Part shown: piece by piece, positions 22,198 to 30,977 of the stretch
How positions within the stretch are numbered: position 1 is the first letter of the stretch
How the letters are laid out: each line of letters opens with the position of its first letter
Source of the DNA: CAMYKD01 sp041617155
GTDB lineage: Bacteria; Pseudomonadota; Alphaproteobacteria; Kiloniellales; JAKSDN01
Assembly: GCA_041617155.1 (NCBI GenBank)
Contig: JBFJPL010000026.1
Coordinates: forward strand, 1-46,014
DNA: 46,014 bases
Reading direction: 5' to 3'
Translations under genes and position numbers: made by a program
The notes under the pieces: model-generated
Told to the model about the DNA's origin: nothing
Databases searched by the model: none
Seen by the model: the letters and a program-made list of their open reading frames with translations, nothing else

Positions 22198-22545
22198 CTA
22201 GGATACGACTCTCAGCTTGCGCTTGAACAGCGCCAATGCCTGGTCCAGGCTGCTGGCGCGCGCGAGCTTCTCGCCGCCGCGGCAGACCAGGTACTCCGCG
22301 ACCCGGCCGTGGCCGCCGGCGCGCTTGGCGATGGTATAGAGCGGATGGTCGTGGCTGTGCCGGTAGACCGAAAAAATCGCGGTTCCCGCCCGCTGGTCTA
22401 TGGCGTAGTCGCGCCACTCGCCGCTCATGACACGGCGACTGTATAGCGACAATAGGAGGTTGAGTTCGGTCCGGCTGAAAAAAGTGGGGTCATGAAACGG
22501 CTTGGCGGGACGTTTGACGTCCTCTAGGCGGTGCAAATTTCCCAT
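22198..22545 (-). CDS. DUF2794 family protein
   Basis: A 115-aa soluble protein. The core FFSRTELNLLLSLYSRRVMS, GEWRDYAIDQRAGTAIFSVY and HPLYTIAKR followed by a C-terminal LDQALALFKRKL is the pattern of DUF2794, a family found mainly in alphaproteobacteria with no assigned function. The ATG at 22545 is chosen; an in-frame GTG at 22593 would add 16 residues. A GGGGGAGGA lies 12-20 nt upstream of the ATG. It is divergent from the redoxin gene at 22772. Confidence 0.85.
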   Translation of the reverse strand: MGNLHRLEDVKRPAKPFHDPTFFSRTELNLLLSLYSRRVMSGEWRDYAIDQRAGTAIFSVYRHSHDHPLYTIAKRAGGHGRVAEYLVCRGGEKLARASSLDQALALFKRKLRVVS

Positions 22546-22771
22546 TATGGCGCGTCTGTCCTCCCCCTTTTTGTGACCGTTACAATACTGCACCGTTAGT
22601 TTCTCCGAAATTGACGCCGTCGTCCAGCGGAAGAGGGGCTTTTGGCGGTTTTGGTGATTGACCGGGAGGGGGCTTTTGCCAATAGAGTTAACGGGTGAAC
22701 CTCCGCAAGGCCAGCGAGGACGGGTGGAGGTTGCCGGTCTGGATCATTCGAGCACATAGGGAGGAGGCAAT

Positions 22772-23323
22772 ATGGCGGCGACAACGCCGATCTGCGATTT
22801 CGGTTGGAAGGCGGTCGATTTCGAGCTGCAGGGCATCGATGGTCGAAGCTACCGCCTGCAGGATGTCCGCGGGCCGAACGGCACGCTGGTGATGTTCATC
22901 TGCAATCACTGCCCCTACGTCAAGTCGGTGGCTTCGCGGATTGTTCGCGATGTTGGCGAGCTCAAAAAGCTCGGCATCGGTGCCATCGCGATCATGGCCA
23001 ACGACACCGAGAACTATCCCGAGGATTCTTTTGAGAACATGAAGGCCTTCGCCGCGGAGCACGGCTTCAACTTCCCTTACGTGATCGACCGCACGCAGGA
23101 TGTGGCGCGGGCCTACAACGCGATCTGTACCCCGGATTTTTTCGGTTTCAACAAGGATCTGGAGCTGCAGTACCGCGGCCGGCTGGATGAATCGAAGACC
23201 ACGGCCGTCGCGGACGCCCGCCGGGAGCTGTTCGAGGCCATGGCCCGGGTGGCCGAAACCGGCCAGGGTCCGGAGGAGCAGATCGCTTCGATGGGCTGCT
23301 CGATCAAGTGGCGGGCGGCGTAA
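22772..23323 (+). CDS. AhpC/thioredoxin-like redoxin (peroxiredoxin-like)
   Basis: A 183-aa thioredoxin-fold protein. FELQGIDGRSYRLQDVRG opens the fold, and the active site is MFICNHCPYVKSV (CxxC-type CNHC followed by Pro, about residue 45). IAIMANDTENYPEDSFENM, FPYVIDRTQDVARAYNA and CTPDFFGFN (cis-Pro loop) follow. This is the thioredoxin-like family with CNHCPY found in many proteobacteria; it is predicted to be a cytoplasmic thiol reductase or peroxidase, substrate unknown. GGAGGAGG sits immediately upstream of the ATG. It lies before the yfgM-bamB-der group but with a 134-bp gap. Confidence 0.88.
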   Translation: MAATTPICDFGWKAVDFELQGIDGRSYRLQDVRGPNGTLVMFICNHCPYVKSVASRIVRDVGELKKLGIGAIAIMANDTENYPEDSFENMKAFAAEHGFNFPYVIDRTQDVARAYNAICTPDFFGFNKDLELQYRGRLDESKTTAVADARRELFEAMARVAETGQGPEEQIASMGCSIKWRAA

Positions 23324-23457
23324 CGGACGGCGGTGGCTGGTTGACCCTTTCCCGCCGGCCCGCGCCGCCCTTTAGCGGTTGAAACGCCGCGCCTGAGCCT
23401 GTATCGGAAGGCCCTGGAGAACCACAACGGCATCGCCCACGGTGCCTGGAGTTGGCT

Positions 23458-24099
23458 GTGGCAGATATCTTTAAGGAAGTCGACGAGGACCTGAGACGGG
23501 ACCAGGCCGCCAAAGTCTGGCGCAAGTACGGCGCCTATGTGATCGGCGGCGCTGTCGCGGTGGTACTGGCCACGGCTGGATTCCAGATCTGGAACTGGTG
23601 GTATACCAAGACCCAGACCGAACTCTCGGATCGCTACGCGGCGGCCGCACAGCTGATCGAGCGCGGTGATCACGAGGCGGCCATTGCGGCGTTTGGCACG
23701 TTGGCGGACAGGGACGGCGGTTACGCTACCCTTGCGGCTTTCAATCACGCGTGGCTTCTGGCCGACTCCGGGGACAAAGCCGCGGCCATCGAAATCTGGG
23801 ACCGCTTGGCCAGAAGCTCCGCCGCCGGCCCGGCGTTCCAGGGCGCCGCCACGCTGCTTTCGGTCATGCATCAGATGGAGGACGGCAATCCGGCCACCCT
23901 GGAAGCGCGGCTCGCACCCCTTGCCGAAGCCGATGGCGGCTATCGAGAAGTCGCCCTGGAATTGATCGCCACGCTGGCCTTGCGCCAGGGCGACAGCACG
24001 CGAGCGCGGGAAATCTATACCCGGATTTCCGATGACCCCAATGCACCGGTCGGATTGCGGGCCCGGGCTTCCCAGATGCTGAACGCCCTCCAGGAGTAA
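23458..24099 (+). CDS. YfgM-like tetratricopeptide membrane protein
   Basis: A 213-aa protein. The N terminus MADIFKEVDEDLRRDQAAK is followed by one transmembrane helix (AYVIGGAVAVVLATAGFQIW, about residues 27-46) and a periplasmic TPR-like helical region. This matches YfgM, which sits at the inner membrane with the Sec/PpiD system and is encoded next to bamB in many proteobacteria. GTG at 23458 is preferred over TTG at 23452: GGAG lies 6 nt before it and it gives the family N terminus. bamB begins 9 nt after the stop, so it is in the same operon. Confidence 0.85.
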   Translation: MADIFKEVDEDLRRDQAAKVWRKYGAYVIGGAVAVVLATAGFQIWNWWYTKTQTELSDRYAAAAQLIERGDHEAAIAAFGTLADRDGGYATLAAFNHAWLLADSGDKAAAIEIWDRLARSSAAGPAFQGAATLLSVMHQMEDGNPATLEARLAPLAEADGGYREVALELIATLALRQGDSTRAREIYTRISDDPNAPVGLRARASQMLNALQE

Positions 24100-24108
24100 A
24101 GTCGGGAC

Positions 24109-25431
24109 ATGGCGTCGCGCTTCGTTGGTCTTCTGCTCGGCGGTTTGGCTCTGGCCGGCTGCGGGGATAGCTGGTTCGGTACATCCGATGACGGGCCGAA
24201 GCTGGAGGGCGAACGGATCTCGGTCATGACATTCGACCGGAGCCTGGAAGCGGACCCCGGGCTGGCCGACCTGGAGGTGCGCCTGCCCGCGCCCTATACC
24301 AACGACACCTGGAGCCAGAGCGGCGGCGTACCCAGCCATGCGATGTACCACCTGTCCCTGGCCGGCACGCCCGCCGTCGCGTGGCGCGCGGATATCGGGG
24401 CGGGAGAGGCCGACGACCGGCGCCTTCTGGCGCAGCCGCTGGTGGTCGGTGACCGGGTCTATACCATGGATTCCCGCTCGCTGATCAGCGCTTTCGACAG
24501 CGCCAGTGGCAAGCGTATCTGGCGCACCGATCTGGAATCCGAGGACGAAGAAGATGGTTTTTTCGGCGGCGGCATCGCCTACGATGACGGTCGTCTCTAT
24601 GCGACGACCGGCTTCGGCATGGTCTTTGCCCTCAACGCCAAAGACGGCGCCGTTGTCTGGTCGCAGCAGCTACCCGGTCCGTTTCGGGCGGCGCCAACGG
24701 TGAGCGGCGGTCGGGTTTTCGCCATATCGATCGACAACAAGGCCTTTGCGCTGGCCGTGAGCGATGGTCGACGCCTGTGGGAGCACAACGGCATTGAGGA
24801 GACCGCCAGCCTGCTTGGCGCCGCCAGCCCCGCAGTATCGGGGTCCACCGTGGTTGTGCCATATTCCTCCGGGGAGATCTTTTCGCTGCTCGCCGAAAAC
24901 GGTCGTGTGCTCTGGAACGACGGTCTCTCGTCGGTCAAGGGGGTCGATCCCATGGCCGATCTGGCCCATATCCGCGCCCTGCCGGTAATTGACCGGGGCA
25001 TCGTCCTGGCGATCAGCCACTCCGGGCGCATGGTGGCGACTGACCTGCGCCGCGGGGCACGCGCCTGGGATGTCGACCTGGGCGGTGTCGAGATGCCTTG
25101 GGTCGCTGGCGAGTTCATCTATCTGGTCACCACCGATGCCAAGGTGGTCTGCTTGACCCGCCGCAACGGCCGCATCAGGTGGGTCTTGCCCTTGCCGCGT
25201 TTCGAGGATCTCGAGGAAAGAGAGGACCCGATCCAGTGGTTCGGCCCGGTGCTGGCCGGCGACCGGCTCATATTGGCCGGATCGAACAAGGTGGCGGTCT
25301 CGGTTTCGCCCTATTCCGGCGAACTGCTGGGCGAAATGAAGCTGCCGGGCGCACCGGTGATGGCGCCGGTTGTCGCCGGCAATACCCTGTATTTCATCAC
25401 CGAGGGCGCCGATCTCGTCGCTCTGCGCTAG
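24109..25431 (+). CDS. bamB: outer membrane assembly lipoprotein BamB
   Basis: A 440-aa lipoprotein: the signal peptide GLLLGGLALAGC ends in a lipobox, followed by an eight-bladed PQQ-type beta propeller with repeats such as VYTMDSRSLISAFDSASGKR, GRLYATTGFGMVFALNAKDG and FIYLVTTDAKVVCLTRRNGR. BamB supports insertion of beta-barrel proteins as part of the BAM complex. It is somewhat longer than E. coli BamB (392 aa), with a linker after the Cys. The order yfgM-bamB-der is the conserved proteobacterial arrangement, which supports the assignment. der begins 8 nt after the stop. Confidence 0.92.
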   Translation: MASRFVGLLLGGLALAGCGDSWFGTSDDGPKLEGERISVMTFDRSLEADPGLADLEVRLPAPYTNDTWSQSGGVPSHAMYHLSLAGTPAVAWRADIGAGEADDRRLLAQPLVVGDRVYTMDSRSLISAFDSASGKRIWRTDLESEDEEDGFFGGGIAYDDGRLYATTGFGMVFALNAKDGAVVWSQQLPGPFRAAPTVSGGRVFAISIDNKAFALAVSDGRRLWEHNGIEETASLLGAASPAVSGSTVVVPYSSGEIFSLLAENGRVLWNDGLSSVKGVDPMADLAHIRALPVIDRGIVLAISHSGRMVATDLRRGARAWDVDLGGVEMPWVAGEFIYLVTTDAKVVCLTRRNGRIRWVLPLPRFEDLEEREDPIQWFGPVLAGDRLILAGSNKVAVSVSPYSGELLGEMKLPGAPVMAPVVAGNTLYFITEGADLVALR

Positions 25432-25439
25432 GACGCGCC

Positions 25440-26792
25440 ATGACCTTTACCGTGGCCATCGTCGGCCGGCCGAACGTCGGCAAGTCGACCCTGTTCAATC
25501 GACTGGTCGGCCGGCACGTGGCGTTGGTCGACGATCAACCCGGCGTGACCCGTGACCGGCGCGAGGGTCCTGCCAACCTATTCGATCTTTCGTTCCAGGT
25601 GGTCGATACCGCCGGCCTCGAAGAGGCGTTCGACGAGAGCCTCGAGGCGCGCATGAGGCGATTGACCGAGGCGGCGATTCGGACCGCCGACCTGGTGCTT
25701 TTCCTGGTTGACGCAAGGGCCGGCGTCACGCCCTTGGACGAACATTTCGCCCAGTGGCTGAGGCGCAGCCCGACGCCCGTCGTGCTCCTGGCCAATAAGT
25801 GCGAAGGTCAGCTTGGTGCGGCCGGGGCCGCCGAAGCGAACAGCTTGGGACTGGGCGAACCGGTGGCCGTCTCGGCCGAGCACGGGGAAGGCCTGTCCGA
25901 CCTGCGCGACGCGATCGCGGCTTACTTTCCGGAACCGGCCGACAGGCCGCCCGACGACGGTGATGAGAAGGGCGCTCCGGCTGCGCCTCTGCAGCTTGCC
26001 GTGATCGGCCGTCCCAATGTGGGCAAGTCGACCCTGGTCAATCGGCTGATCGGCGAGGAGCGCCTGCTGACCGGCGCCGAAGCCGGCATCACCCGCGATG
26101 CCATTGCCATCGAGTGGCGTTACAAGGACCGGGCCATTCGCCTGGTCGATACCGCCGGCATTCGCCGCCGCCCAAAGGTGACTGGCAAGGTTGAAAAACT
26201 GTCCGTTGCGGACACCTTGCGCGCGGTCCGTTTCGCCCAGGTGGTGGTGCTGCTGGTGGACGCGGAGGCGCCGTTGGAAAAACAGGACCTGACCATAGCG
26301 CGCATGGTGGTGGACGAGGGCAGGGCCTTGGTGATCGCCGTCAACAAATGGGACCTCTGCGGCGACCGGTCCCGGACGCTGAAAGCGCTCGGCGACCGCC
26401 TCGAGCGTTCGCTGCCGCAGACCCGCGGCCTGCCGGTGGTCACCATCTCGGCACTTCATGGCCGGAATCTGGACCGCCTGCTCGATGCGGTCTTGGCCGC
26501 CTATGACGTTTGGAACCGGCGAATACCGACCGCAGAGCTCAACAGGTGGCTGGAGTCGGTCACCGCGAGCCATCCGCCGCCGGCACCGCAGGGCCGGCGT
26601 ATTCGGCTGAAATACATCACCCAGGCCAAGAGCCGCCCGCCAAGCTTCGCCATCTTTTGCTCGAAGCCGGTCGAACTGCCGGGTACCTACCTGCGCTATT
26701 TGGAGAACGCCCTGCGCGACGACTTCGGCCTGCCGGGAACGCCGATCCGGATCCTCATCCGCAAGGGACGAAACCCCTACGCGAAGAATTAG
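25440..26792 (+). CDS. der: ribosome-assembly GTPase Der (EngA)
   Basis: A 450-aa tandem GTPase needed for 50S subunit maturation. G domain 1 has GRPNVGKSTLFNRLVG (residue 9), DTAGLEE and NKCE; G domain 2 has GRPNVGKSTLVNRLIG (about 191), DTAGIRRRPKV and NKWD. The C-terminal KH-like domain includes RIRLKYITQAKSRPPSFAIF and ends GTPIRILIRKGRNPYAKN. All nucleotide-binding motifs are intact. The ATG at 25440 follows bamB by 8 nt. The gene ends 8 nt before the convergent membrane-protein gene. Confidence 0.97.
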   Translation: MTFTVAIVGRPNVGKSTLFNRLVGRHVALVDDQPGVTRDRREGPANLFDLSFQVVDTAGLEEAFDESLEARMRRLTEAAIRTADLVLFLVDARAGVTPLDEHFAQWLRRSPTPVVLLANKCEGQLGAAGAAEANSLGLGEPVAVSAEHGEGLSDLRDAIAAYFPEPADRPPDDGDEKGAPAAPLQLAVIGRPNVGKSTLVNRLIGEERLLTGAEAGITRDAIAIEWRYKDRAIRLVDTAGIRRRPKVTGKVEKLSVADTLRAVRFAQVVVLLVDAEAPLEKQDLTIARMVVDEGRALVIAVNKWDLCGDRSRTLKALGDRLERSLPQTRGLPVVTISALHGRNLDRLLDAVLAAYDVWNRRIPTAELNRWLESVTASHPPPAPQGRRIRLKYITQAKSRPPSFAIFCSKPVELPGTYLRYLENALRDDFGLPGTPIRILIRKGRNPYAKN

Positions 26793-26800
26793 ATCGGCTC

Positions 26801-27598
26801 CTAGGGCACTTTCGATTGCTTGTCCGGCTTGCCGGTAATTCCCAACTTCGCGACGTTGTACTGCGCGATGCTCAGGATGATCAGCAGCGGTACGGCAAGC
26901 TCGAGCGTTTCCTCAGTGACCAGGAGCCCGAGCCGCACTTCCGCCGGCAAATCGATGCCGAAGTGCTTGTGGATCATTCGGGGGCCGGAATCGAATGCCT
27001 TGGAAAACGGCAGCAAAAGTATCGAAGTGAGCGCCGAATAGGCAAAGGGCCGGCCGGCCCAGAGCTCTTTGAATAGATTGCGGCAGTAGATCAGCGTGCG
27101 GACCAGCAACGCGAGGATCGCTACGAGGATGATGCCCGCCACGACACGGCCCATGATCGGGTCGTCACCCCGGATGTAGTAGGAGATCTTGAACAGGCTT
27201 TCCGACGTATAGGCCTTGTGCAGATCAAGTTCCCGAAAGGCGCAGAGCGACACCACCAGAGCAACCATTAGGCGCAGTTCCCGCTCGCCGTTCGACCATC
27301 CTAGCAATAAGGCGAGGGCGGCGCCGTAGAGCAGGACGGTCGCGTTTTCGATCAGCTGCCCCTCGCTGTACAGGACCCTGGTCCTGGCTTGCTCGAGCGA
27401 CAGTCCGGTCAGCACCGTAGCCGCCCCGATCATTGCCAGAAGCAACAGGAAAGCGGAGCGCTTTTTCAGAAACACCCGCGTGCCTTGCCACCTGTCGACG
27501 GACTCCAACGGCGCCGCAGGCGGCTGTGTCGGTTTGCTGCGCGGACCGTGCCCTTTCTTGGCCTTGGAGGCCTTGCTGCGCTTAGCTTTCGTAGCCAC
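26801..27598 (-). CDS. uncharacterised multi-pass membrane protein
   Basis: A 265-aa protein. The first 45 residues are Lys/Arg/Pro-rich (KAKRSKASKAKKGHG), followed by about six hydrophobic helices. Conserved-looking features are LIENATVLLYGAALALLLGW, AFRELDLHKAYTSESLFK with an adjacent ISYYIRGDDP, and LLPFSKAFD. I have seen similar RELD..K...-containing membrane proteins without a known function and cannot name it. GTG at 27598 is chosen (GAGG 7 nt upstream); the frame extends to 27643. With that start it overlaps the end of the upstream SDR gene by 17 nt, so the two are probably cotranscribed. Confidence 0.7.
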   Translation of the reverse strand: MATKAKRSKASKAKKGHGPRSKPTQPPAAPLESVDRWQGTRVFLKKRSAFLLLLAMIGAATVLTGLSLEQARTRVLYSEGQLIENATVLLYGAALALLLGWSNGERELRLMVALVVSLCAFRELDLHKAYTSESLFKISYYIRGDDPIMGRVVAGIILVAILALLVRTLIYCRNLFKELWAGRPFAYSALTSILLLPFSKAFDSGPRMIHKHFGIDLPAEVRLGLLVTEETLELAVPLLIILSIAQYNVAKLGITGKPDKQSKVP

Positions 27599-28319
27599 GG
27601 ACGACCTCACCGTTCTTCGTGCAGTCCGAGGCTGCGAGGTCAACGAACAGGCTGGCTAATGCCTCCGGCGGCGGCAGGCTCCCGGGATCCTCGCCGGGAA
27701 AGGCCTGAGCCCGCATTGCGGTACGCACCTTGCCTGGATCCAGTAGGTTGGCGCGTACTTTGGTTTTCCGCACTTCGGCGGCGTAGGTCCGCACCACCAT
27801 TTCCAGTCCGGCTTTGGAAGCGGCGTAGGCGCCCCAATAGGGCAACACGCTGGACGCAGCGCCCGAGGTCACAAAGATGGCGCGTCCGGCCTCGGACTGC
27901 TGCAGCAATGGATCGAGGCTGCGGATCAAACGCCAGTTGGCCGTCAAATTGACCTCCAAGGTCTCGACCCAGGTTTTGGGTTGAATATGGCCTATGGGCG
28001 AGAGCGTGCCCAGCACGCCCGCGTTTCCGACCAGAACGTCGAGCCGTCCAAAGCGCTCGTAGAGCGATGCGCCGAGTCGGTCGATCTTGTCGAAATCCCG
28101 GAGATCGAGCGGTACCAGTGTTGCGGCCTCGCCACCGGCCTTTCGGACCGCATCGTCGACCTCCTCCAGACCGCCCACGGTGCGGGCCACGAGGACGAGG
28201 TGGGCGCCCTCGGCCGCGAAGCGTCCGGCAACGGCCGCCCCGATACCGCGGGAGGCTCCGGTCACCAAGGCGATGCGGCCGGCCAGTCGGCCGGAGCGGC
28301 GGTTGGAATTGTCGCTCAT
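27582..28319 (-). CDS. short-chain dehydrogenase/reductase
   Basis: A 245-aa classical SDR. The cofactor motif is TGASRGIG (about residue 20), then LDLRDF, NAG (GNAGVLG), the catalytic Ser in TSGAASS, and YAASK with the Tyr and Lys. The Arg at the end of strand 2 (ARTVGGL) suggests NADP(H). The pattern resembles YciK-type SDRs whose substrate is unknown. It lies 5 nt downstream of the DUF2937 gene and overlaps the membrane-protein gene. Confidence 0.88.
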   Translation of the reverse strand: MSDNSNRRSGRLAGRIALVTGASRGIGAAVAGRFAAEGAHLVLVARTVGGLEEVDDAVRKAGGEAATLVPLDLRDFDKIDRLGASLYERFGRLDVLVGNAGVLGTLSPIGHIQPKTWVETLEVNLTANWRLIRSLDPLLQQSEAGRAIFVTSGAASSVLPYWGAYAASKAGLEMVVRTYAAEVRKTKVRANLLDPGKVRTAMRAQAFPGEDPGSLPPPEALASLFVDLAASDCTKNGEVVRGYES

Positions 28320-28324
28320 AAACT

Positions 28325-28825
28325 CTAGTAACCCTTGACCCGACTCACCAAGCGACGGCCGGCGGCCTCGCCGCCTGCCAACAACGCCAGGGCGATCAAC
28401 ATGCCAAGGCCGGCATAGATCACGGCTTCCGTTGTCACAGGGACGGACGGCTGAAAGATCTTCGCCGTCTCCGTGGCGATATGCGCGTCGAAATACTCGG
28501 CGAAAGCCACGGGGCGCTGCAGCGGTCCGGCCTCAACCAGGGCCTTGTAGGCGGTCTCCAGTCGCTCCGCGTTGTCGACTCGTTCGAGCTCGCGTTCGGC
28601 CGCCTGCTGAGCCTGGCTGGTCCCGCTCGACATCAGCTCCTTAAGATGGGCCTGCAGGGACTGGCCCAGGTTCTGGGCGTCCTGCAGTATCTGTGCGATG
28701 TCCAGGCGCGCCTGGTCGCGACGGCCCCCCAGGCGCTGCAGGTACTGCTGGTAGAACGCCGGAAACTGCGCGAAGCCGGCGGCACCGGCCACCGCGAATA
28801 GTCCGTTCAGTATTCGTCCGATCAT
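28325..28825 (-). CDS. DUF2937 family protein
   Basis: A 166-aa protein with one hydrophobic segment at each end (ILNGLFAVAGAAGFAQFPAF and AVIYAGLGMLIALALLAGG). The stretch QFPAFYQQYLQRLGGRRDQA is the hallmark of DUF2937. Between the helices is a long helical region rich in Gln, Glu and Arg that may be coiled-coil. A GTG at 28828 immediately precedes the ATG at 28825. Function unknown. It lies in the purF-to-SDR minus-strand run, 38 bp after purF. Confidence 0.8.
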   Translation of the reverse strand: MIGRILNGLFAVAGAAGFAQFPAFYQQYLQRLGGRRDQARLDIAQILQDAQNLGQSLQAHLKELMSSGTSQAQQAAERELERVDNAERLETAYKALVEAGPLQRPVAFAEYFDAHIATETAKIFQPSVPVTTEAVIYAGLGMLIALALLAGGEAAGRRLVSRVKGY

Positions 28826-28863
28826 CACGCCGTATCATATGAATCGGGGAGGTTAAGGCCGAG

Positions 28864-30342
28864 TTACGCCAGCTCCGCCAAAAGGGTGAGCTGGGTCGGC
28901 TGATCGTCGTCCTCCTGGTCGCTTAGCCGGGTCGGGTAGTCGCCGGTAAAGCACGCGTCGCAGTACTGCGGCGCCGGATGGTTGCGTCCAGGTTCGCCCA
29001 TTGCCCGGTACAGCCCGTCGAGCGATATGAAGGCCAGGCTGTCCACGCCAATATGCCGGGACATGGCCGCCACGTCCATCTGCGCGGCCAGCAGTTCCTC
29101 GCGCTCGGGCGTGTCGATGCCGTAGAAGCAGGAATGCATGGTCGGCGGCGCCGCGATGCGCATGTGCACTTCGGTCGCGCCAGCGGCACGAACCATCTCG
29201 ACGATCTTGACCGAGGTGGTGCCGCGCACGATCGAGTCGTCGACCAAGATCACCCGCTTGCCCGAAATGATCGGCCGGTTGGCATTGTGCTTGAGCTTCA
29301 CGCCGAGGTTTCGGATCTGCTGTCCCGGTTCGATGAAGGTACGCCCCACATAGTGGTTGCGAATGATGCCTAATTCGAAAGGGATACCGGCGGCCTCGGC
29401 ATAGCCGATCGCGGCGGGCACGCCCGAATCCGGCACCGGGATCACCACATCGGCCGGCACGGCGCTCTCGCGTGACAGCTCGGCGCCGATCTTCTTGCGC
29501 GCGTCGTAAACGCTCGTGCCCTCGACCACCGAATCGGGTCGCGCGAAGTAGATATGCTCGAAAATGCAAAATCGGCGCTGGGCCGGAGGGAAGGGTCGCA
29601 GGGAATGGACGCTGGATTGGTCTAGCACGACCATTTCGCCGGGCTCGACGTCGCGCACGAAGTCGGCACCTATGATGTCGAGCGCGCAGGTTTCAGAGGT
29701 TACGATATGACTGTCGCCGATCCGCCCAAGAACCAGCGGGCGAACGCCCAGGGGGTCGCGCACGCCGATGACGCAGGAGTTGGTCAACCCGACCAGCGAG
29801 TAGGCGCCTTCGACCTTGCGCAGCGCGTCGATCAGGCGGTCGATCATGCCGCCGGCCCGCGACGTTGCCACCAAGTGGACGATGACCTCGGTATCCGAGG
29901 TCGATTGGAACAGCGAGCCGCGCCCGACCAGTTCCCTGCGGCGCAGCAGGGCATTGGTCAGGTTGCCGTTGTGGGCCAGGGCGAAGCCGCCGAACTGCAG
30001 ATCGGCGAACAGCGGCTGGACGTTGCGCAGGACCGTGTCTCCGGTGGTCGAATAGCGCACATGGCCGATCGCCGATGGGCCCACCAGGCGGTTGATGACC
30101 TCCGGACGGGAAAAAATGTCGCCGACTTGGCCGAGATCACGATGGGCGTGGAACTGCTCGCCGTCGCAGGTGACGATCCCGGCTGCCTCCTGTCCGCGGT
30201 GCTGCAGGGCATGGAGACCTAGCGCCGTGTGCGGTGCCGCATCCGTGTGGCCGAAGATTCCGAATACGCCGCACTCCTCGTGCAGCTTGTCGTCGTCGAA
30301 CGGGTTGGTGCCTGTTACGACCCTGGGATCTTGAACACTCAC
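28864..30342 (-). CDS. purF: amidophosphoribosyltransferase
   Basis: A 492-aa enzyme of the first step of purine synthesis (PRPP + Gln to phosphoribosylamine). A 23-residue propeptide precedes the nucleophilic Cys24 in LHEECGVFGIFG. The glutaminase domain shows HALQHRGQEAAG, GHVRYSTTGD and ALAHNGNLTN. The PRPP motif VILVDDSIVRGTTS is in the C-terminal domain. Cys residues in RRFCIFEHIYFARPDS, HSCFYGIDTP and YCDACFTGDYP fit the four ligands of the B. subtilis-type iron-sulfur enzyme. GTG start at 30342 with GAGGG 6 nt upstream; its first bases overlap the cvpA stop (GTGA). Confidence 0.96.
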   Translation of the reverse strand: MSVQDPRVVTGTNPFDDDKLHEECGVFGIFGHTDAAPHTALGLHALQHRGQEAAGIVTCDGEQFHAHRDLGQVGDIFSRPEVINRLVGPSAIGHVRYSTTGDTVLRNVQPLFADLQFGGFALAHNGNLTNALLRRRELVGRGSLFQSTSDTEVIVHLVATSRAGGMIDRLIDALRKVEGAYSLVGLTNSCVIGVRDPLGVRPLVLGRIGDSHIVTSETCALDIIGADFVRDVEPGEMVVLDQSSVHSLRPFPPAQRRFCIFEHIYFARPDSVVEGTSVYDARKKIGAELSRESAVPADVVIPVPDSGVPAAIGYAEAAGIPFELGIIRNHYVGRTFIEPGQQIRNLGVKLKHNANRPIISGKRVILVDDSIVRGTTSVKIVEMVRAAGATEVHMRIAAPPTMHSCFYGIDTPEREELLAAQMDVAAMSRHIGVDSLAFISLDGLYRAMGEPGRNHPAPQYCDACFTGDYPTRLSDQEDDDQPTQLTLLAELA

Positions 30343-30977
30343 TGCGAACCCTCGATGAGCCTTTCCAGCTCCCTGCGTTCCCGGTCCTTATACCCTTTGG
30401 CATCGCTGGGTCCAGCGACTTTTGGCGGGGGGCTGACTAGGTCTTCGAAACTGAAGTCAAGGTCGAGTGCATCCTCGTCGATATCCGGCTCGTCGTCGGG
30501 CTGTAGATGCTCGGGCACTAGGGCATAGAGTAAGCCGGCGCCCGTCTCGACAAGCGGCAGGGTCCTGGCCTCCGAGATCCAGTCCGGGAAGTCGCGCCGC
30601 GGCACCGCCCAGGCGACCAGCACCCAGCAGAAGCTGATCAGCAGCGCGCCCCGGAAAATGCCGAAGACCAGGCCCAGGGAACGATCCAATGTGCTGAGCG
30701 CCGAGTTCTGGACCCGCCTCGCCACCAGGCGGGTCAGCATCGTCAGCACGATCAGCACCAAGATGAAGATCGCAAGACCGGTACCGATGTCGGCGATCGC
30801 CTGTATGCGGACGATCTCGCGTACCGAGGGCACCACGTGCTCGAACCCGTAGAGCGTGACCAGCGCGGCGCCGGCCCAGGCCACCAAGGTCAGCAGCTCA
30901 TGGACGAACCCCCGGATGTAGGCGAAAACACCCGAAACCAGGAGTATTCCCAACACCAGGAAATCAGCCAAGGTCAA
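30339..30977 (-). CDS. cvpA: CvpA family membrane protein
   Basis: A 212-aa protein with four predicted helices (LADFLVLGILLVSGVFAYIR; LLTLVAWAGAALVTLYGF; GTGLAIFILVLIVLTMLTRL; LVFGIFRGALLISFCWVLVA) and an acidic C-terminal tail. RGFVHELLTLVAWAGA and LDRSLGLVFGIFRGAL are the CvpA signatures. The family is named for colicin V production; its role is still unclear and it is often linked to purF, as here. TTG at 30977 is the best start: GAGGAGG lies 8 nt upstream, inside the end of radA, and it overlaps that gene by 14 nt. Confidence 0.9.
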   Translation of the reverse strand: MTLADFLVLGILLVSGVFAYIRGFVHELLTLVAWAGAALVTLYGFEHVVPSVREIVRIQAIADIGTGLAIFILVLIVLTMLTRLVARRVQNSALSTLDRSLGLVFGIFRGALLISFCWVLVAWAVPRRDFPDWISEARTLPLVETGAGLLYALVPEHLQPDDEPDIDEDALDLDFSFEDLVSPPPKVAGPSDAKGYKDRERRELERLIEGSQ

